Assembly (NCBI RefSeq): GCF_004769235.1
Contig: NZ_RQFG01000010.1
Coordinates: forward strand, 62,001 to 126,000
Direction of reading: 5' to 3'
Length of the DNA stretch: 64,000 nt
From: Leptospira kanakyensis
GTDB lineage: Bacteria; Spirochaetota; Leptospiria; Leptospirales; Leptospiraceae
In this document: one piece after another, positions 58,009-64,000 of the stretch
Layout of the letters: each line of letters begins with the position of its first letter
Position numbering within the stretch: the stretch's first letter is position 1
Made by a program: the position numbers and the translations under genes
The notes under the pieces: generated by a model
Database searches by the model: none
Told to the model about the DNA's origin: nothing
The model's input: only the letters and a program-made list of their open reading frames with translations

Positions 58009-58244
58009 TCGCTCATCATAGAAACTATCTTTTCGTTTGCAAGGATTACTTAAAAACGAAAGGAAACAATAGGAATAGATTCTAAATTCTAACGCCTATT
58101 TAATCTTTTCAGCTAGTTTTGAAAGATTAGAAAACTTCGGAAAATAAGAATTTGGATCGTCAGATAAAAGTTAAATCATATACAGAGTCACCTTGCATGG
58201 GTAATGTTCACAAGGGAACGATCTGTCCAAAAGGAGACTAGGGA

Positions 58245-59825
58245 ATGTCCGCAGAAACAAATGAAATCAGCCGATTCGAAAGGAATCTATTCCGTAAAGG
58301 TGTTTCTCTCATCGTATATACAAAGTACGGACTTAGTGCTGTTTTTTTACTCGGTGTGGCTGCCAACGTGGCAACTAAAAGTTTCGTCCCTAATTTAATT
58401 GGATCCCTAGCATTTTTATTTAATGGAATTATCCCTGGATACTTCTTACGTAAAGGAAAAGAAGTTTCTAGAATTTGGGCCTTTACCATCATTTTCATCG
58501 ACTTACTAATCTTAGTTAGTTTCTTCTATTTAGATATTTATAATAACTATGTCAAAGGAGATGCAAGTAACACTGTTAACGCTGGTATTTTCTACATTAT
58601 CTTTGTTTTCATTGCTATTTATTCCAGTTTCCTCTTCGAATCTAAATTAGTGCTGATTGTGGGAATCATATCTACCTGCCTTTATATTGGTGGGATTTTT
58701 TTATCATCAAAACTTGGTGCAGCACTTGTTGGGAAAGCCACTCCAGAAATGTTAAGGGCCAACCATATCATTGTCGCAACGGAAGTGCAGAAGGTCATTT
58801 TTTACTTCGGAGTCATCTTTAGTTTGCGTTTTGTAGTTTCACTGATGCGAGAAATGCAATCCGACTTAAAAATAAAACTAAAAGATACATTAGAAAAACA
58901 AACATTCATCACAAACAAATCCAATCAAATGGAAAAATCAGCAGCCACACTTGCTGCATCCGTTGACACCCTTCAATCCATGTCAGATGAGTTACACAAC
59001 CAGTCACAAAACCAAGCGGCATCCGTTGAAGAAATCTCTGCTTCGGTAGAAGAACTATCCTCTTCTGCAGTCAGTTCTGCCAATCTAGTGGAAGACCAGG
59101 TAACAAGAGTTAAAATTGTTGACCAAGACTTTTTATCTCTACAAAATATCAGTGAAAGTGTAAAAGCAAAAACCACACAAATTGCAAAAGATGTCAGTCT
59201 CTCAGCCGACTTCAGCAGAAAAGTAAAAACTTCTTCCGAGGAACTTAACACCATTTATTCAGATCTCAACAAAGCCTTTGCTAAAGTAGAAGAAATCAAC
59301 CAGATGATGTCAGAAATTGCTGATCAAACCAACTTACTCGCATTAAATGCTTCAATCGAAGCAGCCCGAGCTGGAGAACATGGACGTGGATTTGCCGTTG
59401 TAGCCCAAGAAGTCGCAAAACTGGCTGAACGTTCTCAATCGAACGCAGGCACCATTGCTAAAATTGTAAAGGAAGCTGGACTAAAAATTAACGAAGGTAC
59501 CAGGTTTTCCAAAGAAGTCAAAACCCAAGTCGAAAGCCAAAACGGGGAATTACTGCGGATCGAAACGGAAATTTTAAGTTTGGAAGGCCATGTCACTGAA
59601 CAAGAAAATTTAAACACCAAACTCAGGGTTACTTTCTCCGAACTCCATGTACTCTCAGAACAAATTGGTGTGATTGCACAGGAACAAATGTCTGGCAGTA
59701 AAGAAATCAACCACGCCATTACAGTCATCGATGAAACCACTCAAAAACTGGCTGACTCTGTCCAACTCCTCTATGAAGAAATCAATGAGATCCATTCGCA
59801 ATCCAAACAATTAACAGCAAACTAA
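58245..59825 (+). CDS. Methyl-accepting chemotaxis-like protein, no periplasmic domain
   Basis: The 526-aa product has about six membrane helices (30-205) with very short loops, then a long cytoplasmic coiled coil ending in the conserved MCP tip: [20 protein letters not shown] and [19 protein letters not shown] (about 360-395). There is no periplasmic ligand domain and no obvious HAMP, so input is probably from the membrane or the first helices. AAAGGAG precedes the start. A class with a membrane sensor domain; signals to CheA/CheW. Confidence 0.9.
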   Translation: MSAETNEISRFERNLFRKGVSLIVYTKYGLSAVFLLGVAANVATKSFVPNLIGSLAFLFNGIIPGYFLRKGKEVSRIWAFTIIFIDLLILVSFFYLDIYNNYVKGDASNTVNAGIFYIIFVFIAIYSSFLFESKLVLIVGIISTCLYIGGIFLSSKLGAALVGKATPEMLRANHIIVATEVQKVIFYFGVIFSLRFVVSLMREMQSDLKIKLKDTLEKQTFITNKSNQMEKSAATLAASVDTLQSMSDELHNQSQNQAASVEEISASVEELSSSAVSSANLVEDQVTRVKIVDQDFLSLQNISESVKAKTTQIAKDVSLSADFSRKVKTSSEELNTIYSDLNKAFAKVEEINQMMSEIADQTNLLALNASIEAARAGEHGRGFAVVAQEVAKLAERSQSNAGTIAKIVKEAGLKINEGTRFSKEVKTQVESQNGELLRIETEILSLEGHVTEQENLNTKLRVTFSELHVLSEQIGVIAQEQMSGSKEINHAITVIDETTQKLADSVQLLYEEINEIHSQSKQLTAN

Positions 59826-59907
59826 GGGATTTCCCTTTAGCTGAACTTAGTTTTAGGAATAAACCTGTCTTTACAATAGGTAGCTCTCCTAAAACCTTGG
59901 GAAATTG

Positions 59908-59929
59908 TAGGAAATAAATTGCTTTCCTA
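59908..59929 (+). promoter_or_regulatory. Inverted repeat before the GGDEF-PilZ start
   Basis: TAGGAAA (59908-59914) and TTTCCTA (59923-59929) pair exactly around 8 bases, 8 bases before the ATG. The stem contains an AGGA that could act as ribosome site and be hidden when paired. Regulatory structure possible, untested. Confidence 0.3.
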
Positions 59930-59937
59930 AATTTGCC

Positions 59938-61125
59938 ATGCTGAAACCGAAACATACCAATCTACCCGGCCAAAGAATTGAAGATACCATCATGGCCATT
60001 TTGGAAGAAGGTTCATGTCATGAAGAAACAATCATCCAAAAAATCAAAGAAAGCCAATTCCATAATTTAGAAGACTCCGGGATTTATTCTGCCCTCATCA
60101 AAGTTCTAACTTCCTTAGAGATTCCTGAGAATGATTCTGCAAACATTTGGCAAGAAATTATAAATAATAAACACAAATTGACTCAGTGTATGGGGCGCGA
60201 AGTCGGAATCCAGATCGCAACCTTAGATTATTTTACTAATATCAATCAAAAACTAAAAAATCCAAAAATCATCGAAATGAAACTTTTCGCTGATACCGAG
60301 AAACTAATATTAGTTGATGAACTCACAAAATTATACAACCGAAGACACTTCGAAAAAGCACTTGTTCGTGAATTCAAACAATCAACAAGATACAATCAAA
60401 ATCTAACACTACTCATCATAGACATTGATGATTTCAAAAAAATCAATGATACTTATGGTCATACAATGGGTGATGAAATTCTCTCTAAAGTAGCAAAACA
60501 AATCACCTCGTGTTTACGTATGGAAGATACAGCTTGTCGAATCGGTGGAGAAGAGTTTGCAATTATTTTCCCACAAACAAACGAAGAACAAGCTCTCATT
60601 GCCTCAGAAAAACTCTTAGAAGCTTGCCGCACCATCGAACTCAGTGGACGACCTGTAACGTTAAGTGGTGGGATTGTATCTTATCCAGAAAAAGTGAAAA
60701 ACTGTTCGGAAATGTATGACCTAGCAGATAGAGCATTGTATACGGCGAAACAATCTGGCAAAAATCAAATTGTAGCCTATTCCAATGAAAAAAGAAGTAG
60801 TTTGCGTTTTGATGCAAATTTGGAACTACTTTTTATTTTACCGGACAAAACTCTAAAAACCATTTCTAAAAATATTTCCGTCACAGGAATTGCCTTCGAT
60901 ACTGAAGATGACATCAAACTCAACGAATCCTTCGATGTCAAACTCCGCGAATCAGAATCAAACAAAGAAATTAATGCCAAAATCAAAGTGATCCGTAAAG
61001 AAGAAGTGGGAATCCATAAGTTCCATATGGGAGCAGAATTTTTAGAACTCTCCCCTGAAGACCAAACCAAATTAACCGACCTTTACACCCTACAGCGATC
61101 GAAAATTCCTAGCGGAGTACTTTGA
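59938..61125 (+). CDS. GGDEF-PilZ diguanylate cyclase
   Basis: The 395-aa soluble product has a helical N-terminus (1-115), a GGDEF domain (about 115-270) with active site GGEEF at 203-207 and the inhibitory I-site RMED at 194-197, five residues before it as expected. A PilZ domain follows (about 280-385) with the RxxxR (RSSLR) and NxSxxG (NISVTG) c-di-GMP binding motifs. It therefore makes c-di-GMP, is product-inhibited, and can sense its own product. The ATG has no clear ribosome site; a hairpin (59908-59929) precedes it. Confidence 0.92.
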   Translation: MLKPKHTNLPGQRIEDTIMAILEEGSCHEETIIQKIKESQFHNLEDSGIYSALIKVLTSLEIPENDSANIWQEIINNKHKLTQCMGREVGIQIATLDYFTNINQKLKNPKIIEMKLFADTEKLILVDELTKLYNRRHFEKALVREFKQSTRYNQNLTLLIIDIDDFKKINDTYGHTMGDEILSKVAKQITSCLRMEDTACRIGGEEFAIIFPQTNEEQALIASEKLLEACRTIELSGRPVTLSGGIVSYPEKVKNCSEMYDLADRALYTAKQSGKNQIVAYSNEKRSSLRFDANLELLFILPDKTLKTISKNISVTGIAFDTEDDIKLNESFDVKLRESESNKEINAKIKVIRKEEVGIHKFHMGAEFLELSPEDQTKLTDLYTLQRSKIPSGVL

Positions 61126-61178
61126 TCATTAATTAAATTTTCCTTGCCGGATCTTCTAGAACTAGTTTCCATTTCATC

Positions 61179-61703
61179 GTGTTCGGTTTTTACCTCAGCT
61201 TCTTTTGGATTTTACTCTCTTTATTTTCTCCGGAATTTTCCTTTCCAACTGGCCTCATCCCTCCACTCCAATTTCTTTTTTGGTGGAACCTTGTATTTTC
61301 ATCGTTTTGGATCCTTCTCCTTCTGATTGTAGTTTTTGGACTTTTGGGATTTTTGCTAAGGGTTCCAATCCTTGGAATTTTCTTACAAGGGATTCGAAAC
61401 CAAGTCACTGAAATTGGGTGGATCAAATTTTTAATCAACAGAACTACTGTTTGGTTGCTCAGCCAAACGCTAATCCTATCTGGTTCTTATACTTTCGGAT
61501 ATAAAAACCTTACCGAATCTTGGATGTACACAGCAGCCCTCATGACCATAGTCCTTGGATATTTCATCAAACAAAATTTTTACAAACCAATGGCTAGTAT
61601 TTCAGGATCTCGGAATGTTTTTATTTACCGCGGGCAAATGGGAAATGGATTTCCAGAAAATAAGGAGCAGTTCCCAAGGGAAAAAGATGTAACTCCCCCA
61701 TAA
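61179..61703 (+). CDS. Hypothetical membrane protein, 174 aa
   Basis: The product has three to four membrane helices (3-18, 30-65, 88-105, 112-130) and a short polar C-terminal tail ending EKDVTPP. The GLLGFLLRVPILGIFLQGIRN loop is Gly-rich, but I recognise no family. The start is GTG 61179, since an in-frame TAA at 61134 leaves no ATG. It precedes msrA by about 40 bases on the same strand. Confidence 0.55.
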   Translation: MFGFYLSFFWILLSLFSPEFSFPTGLIPPLQFLFWWNLVFSSFWILLLLIVVFGLLGFLLRVPILGIFLQGIRNQVTEIGWIKFLINRTTVWLLSQTLILSGSYTFGYKNLTESWMYTAALMTIVLGYFIKQNFYKPMASISGSRNVFIYRGQMGNGFPENKEQFPREKDVTPP

Positions 61704-61744
61704 TCTAAAAAGGATTTTTGCCAAACTAAAAAAAATCCAATCTA

Positions 61745-62431
61745 ATGGATATGGCTTCAAAAAATAAATTTACCACTCTTCCGTTTGTAACCTTAGGAGT
61801 TTTATTTTTCCTTTCGACTGTTTTCTATTTCAACTGCCAACTTTTTAACAAAGATAGCAGTGTTCAAAAAGTCAATCTACAGCCAGTACAGGGACAAAAA
61901 ATCGCAGCTTTTGCAGAAGGTTGTTTTTGGTGTTCTGAACATATATTTGAATCCATTCCTGGAGTGACCGACGTTATCTCTGGATATGCCGGAGGGCATA
62001 CAAAAAATCCTACTTACGAATTAGTAAACACAGAAACCACGGGTCATGCAGAAACCGTTTTAGTGTATTACGACCCATCTAAGATAGATTATGCGGAACT
62101 TTGCCGAATCTTTTTTCTTTCCCACGATCCAACCACTCCCAACAGGCAAGGGCCCGATGAAGGTTCTTCTTACAGATCCATTTTATTTTATGGAACTGAG
62201 GAAGAACGGATTATTGCCAAAAAAATCCAAGAAGAAATCAAAGGAAAACAGATTTGGAAAAATCCAATTGTGACGGAATACCAAGAACTAAAAGAATTCT
62301 ATAGTGCCGAAAATTACAATCAGAACTTCATCCAAAACAATCCCAACCAGTCCTATGTTCGTGCTGTTTCGATGCCGAGGTATGTGGAATTCCAATCTAA
62401 ATACGAACTCTACAAAAAAACGATGAAGTAA
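61745..62431 (+). CDS. msrA: Peptide-methionine (S)-S-oxide reductase, exported
   Basis: MsrA repairs methionine-S-sulfoxide. The 228-aa product carries an N-terminal signal/anchor segment (LGVLFFLSTVFYFNC, lipobox-like) and the MsrA core: FAEGCFWCSEHIFES with catalytic Cys near 60, GVTDVISGYAGGHTKNPTY, ETTGHAETVLVYYDP and FLSHDPTTPNRQGPD. This implies repair of envelope proteins rather than cytosolic ones. No MsrB is fused or adjacent. ATG 61745 or M3. Confidence 0.93.
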   Translation: MDMASKNKFTTLPFVTLGVLFFLSTVFYFNCQLFNKDSSVQKVNLQPVQGQKIAAFAEGCFWCSEHIFESIPGVTDVISGYAGGHTKNPTYELVNTETTGHAETVLVYYDPSKIDYAELCRIFFLSHDPTTPNRQGPDEGSSYRSILFYGTEEERIIAKKIQEEIKGKQIWKNPIVTEYQELKEFYSAENYNQNFIQNNPNQSYVRAVSMPRYVEFQSKYELYKKTMK

Positions 62432-62449
62432 AAAACTGATTAAAACTAA

Positions 62450-63970
62450 TTAGTAATATAAAAACTGTTCTCTGAGTTTTGTACGAAAAGAATCGAACTC
62501 AGATTTACCAGTAAACTTACATTTTTTTAGAATATCTTCTGGAATCTCGGATGATTTAGCTTCTTTGGCATTAATGGATATCATCATATCACTCAAATAT
62601 ATTGGAAAAACTATATCAGAATAGACTTCATCAACAAGGAGTGGCCTATGATGGAATTCCATTGCTTTGGTATAAAGAATTGGGAAATTCCATTTTTCGC
62701 CAACCATTGCACCTAACTTTGAGTGAGTGATGCCGATAGCCGACTCTTCCATACTGATTGTCGAAGCAATTTCTCTAGAATTGGAATAAGTTTTAATCTG
62801 CGACATATGTTGTTTATCAAATGATAAAAGTAAAATTTCTCCAATATCATGTAAAAGAGAAGCTGCAATCAAATTACTAAGATCTGATTTGTTCATCTCC
62901 ATCTTTTGACCAATGGCTTTACAATAAAAAGCAGACTCATTCGATTTTTCCCAAATCGCAGTAAAAGCTGGAAACTTATCTTCCAACATTTGTTTAGTTC
63001 CAAGACTATATAATAAAGTTTGTAATTCCTTAAGTCCAATCAGTTGGATGGCTCGATCTAAACTTTCTACCTTACCACCTCTCCGAAATGCCGCAGAGTT
63101 AGAGAGTTTGAGAATATTGGCAGATAAAGCAATGTCCTTTTTGATCATTTCCGCAATGGTACCAATGCTGGAATTAGGTTTGTCTATTGCGTCTTGGATG
63201 TCTTTGATTGCTTTGGGGAAAGTAGGTAAATTATCAATTTGAGAAACGATCGAATCTATTTTTTCCAACTGTAAACTTTCTTTCGAAACCTTAGAAGGGA
63301 TATCGATCATAAAAACAGTTTTGTTTTCGCCCGACTCAAATTTAAAAGCAGAATCTCCTAACCCATCGTTACGAAGCATCATAAGGGTCATAATCAAACC
63401 AAGACCTGCACCTTCTTGGTCACTTGACATATCCATAAAAGCTTCAGCTAAGTCATTGTATGTTTTTGCTTTATCAATTCTTTCTTTGATTCTTGCCGAT
63501 TCTGCCGTTGTTAGTTGCACATTATTCATGATTCGAATGCGCATTAAACTTTTATTATGAATAAAAGATACAAAAACCCCAAAATTATTTTTTTGGAGAG
63601 ACTCTTCGATCACTTCCCGATTCTCTAAATATGTTTTTTTGAACTCAGCAATCTCTGCGGCGTATTCGACTTCATTTTCAATATTACTCGCACGATTTTT
63701 GAAAAAAACTCGTTTTGCATTTGCTTTGATAGCATTGGTTACGGTTTCTTTGACAGCGGCAAGCACAGAGTCCCTAACAATGATTAGGTCAAGCTGCAAT
63801 AAAAATCTGTCTAAAATCTGGTATAATGTATTTTCTACTTCATCAGTAATTTGAAAAAACTTAAAATGGAAGGGAGCATTTTCTAAGATGGGCTGATTGA
63901 TATCATCGATGTTAGAATGAAGGCCTAAGTCTTGTTTGTATTCTAATGTGACTGCCTTGGGACTAGCCAT
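62450..63970 (-). CDS. HDOD-domain protein fused to a GHKL-like ATPase module
   Basis: The 506-aa soluble product has an N-terminal ATPase-like module (1-225) with KETVTNAIKANA (E75, N79) and QEGAGLGLIMTLMML (186-199), then an HDOD domain (about 240-440) starting NLPTFPKAIKDIQDAI, with SLLHDIGEILLLSF and FHHRPLLVDE. HDOD domains lack the full HD catalytic set and act as signalling adaptors. The ATPase half resembles the free-standing 209-aa gene at 12.9 kb. GAGG precedes the ATG. Partner unknown. Confidence 0.88.
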   Translation of the reverse strand: MASPKAVTLEYKQDLGLHSNIDDINQPILENAPFHFKFFQITDEVENTLYQILDRFLLQLDLIIVRDSVLAAVKETVTNAIKANAKRVFFKNRASNIENEVEYAAEIAEFKKTYLENREVIEESLQKNNFGVFVSFIHNKSLMRIRIMNNVQLTTAESARIKERIDKAKTYNDLAEAFMDMSSDQEGAGLGLIMTLMMLRNDGLGDSAFKFESGENKTVFMIDIPSKVSKESLQLEKIDSIVSQIDNLPTFPKAIKDIQDAIDKPNSSIGTIAEMIKKDIALSANILKLSNSAAFRRGGKVESLDRAIQLIGLKELQTLLYSLGTKQMLEDKFPAFTAIWEKSNESAFYCKAIGQKMEMNKSDLSNLIAASLLHDIGEILLLSFDKQHMSQIKTYSNSREIASTISMEESAIGITHSKLGAMVGEKWNFPILYTKAMEFHHRPLLVDEVYSDIVFPIYLSDMMISINAKEAKSSEIPEDILKKCKFTGKSEFDSFRTKLREQFLYY

Positions 63971-64000
63971 AAAACCTCAAGTGTCAAAGTTGTGTCAAAA

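Noticed and set aside
58102..58128. Imperfect hairpin AATCTTTTCA/TGAAAGATT in the gap before the methyl-accepting gene
   Set aside because: It has a bulge and no conserved context; expected by chance in AT-rich DNA.
61144..61326. 60-aa frame starting at a TTG beside the 174-aa membrane gene
   Set aside because: It overlaps the 174-aa gene in another frame; the longer frame has ordered membrane helices and a sensible tail.
1..64000. tRNA, rRNA, CRISPR, transposase or integrase genes
   Set aside because: No cloverleaf, rRNA-like stretch, spaced direct repeat array or DDE/tyrosine-recombinase motif was found in the gaps or frames I read.

Overview
The window looks like chromosome of a spirochaete of the genus Leptospira. 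The evidence is the moderately AT-rich DNA, many loose spirochaetal lipoboxes (FESC, VTFC, ASC), several families I associate with Leptospira (a membrane-anchored AraC regulator, an 845-aa degenerate cNMP-fold protein, an HDOD protein fused to an ATPase-like module), and the arrangement of the housekeeping clusters. A saprophytic or environmental lineage is possible given the trehalose module and the many sensory proteins, but the sequence alone does not prove it. I found no rRNA, tRNA, CRISPR array, transposase or integrase. No stretch over 300 bases lacks a gene.

Layout. 0-1.5 kb (+): end of a DUF1538 membrane protein coupled by ATGA to a protein that appears to hold three tandem PII-like modules. 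1.5-7.5 kb (-): a long operon cmk-rpsA-TPR-hisG-rpmF-plsX-fabG ending at a perfect hairpin. 7.6-19.1 kb: mixed-strand genes, including a GAF-PAS sensor kinase, a secreted HEXXH protein, an AraC/ATPase divergent pair, aroA, the cNMP-fold protein and a thioredoxin-reductase-like flavoprotein whose start codon lies inside a perfect palindrome. 19.2-20.1 kb (+): two small genes. 20.1-28.9 kb (-): TPR, dxs, a CHASE2 adenylate cyclase, trpA, trpB, proS. 28.9-36.5 kb (-): the translation/envelope operon DUF4321-rpsB-tsf-pyrH-frr-uppS-cdsA-dxr-rseP, running towards proS.

36.5-39.7 kb is different. It is very AT-rich and carries small orphan genes (secreted, lipoprotein or membrane) separated by short conserved elements that resemble degenerate integron attC sites, plus a GC-rich inverted-repeat element at one end. 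It is the best candidate for an acquired cassette cluster. 39.9-42.1 kb (+) holds two lipoproteins and a methyltransferase in overlap. 42.2-46.2 kb (+) is a trehalose module: a fused OtsA-OtsB and a GH15 trehalase/glucoamylase. A 1009-aa multi-PAS kinase follows.

49.5-64 kb is accessory and sensory: a GT-C-like membrane protein, a VOC protein with an AraC-GyrI regulator, several lipoproteins, a TetR remnant, an SGNH hydrolase, an NHL beta-propeller lipoprotein, a response regulator-PAS protein, a methyl-accepting protein, a GGDEF-PilZ protein with an intact I-site, MsrA and the HDOD protein. Together the window covers lipid and isoprenoid precursors (plsX, fabG, dxs, dxr, uppS, cdsA), the ribosome (rpsA, rpsB, rpmF, tsf, frr) and cAMP, c-di-GMP and two-component signalling.
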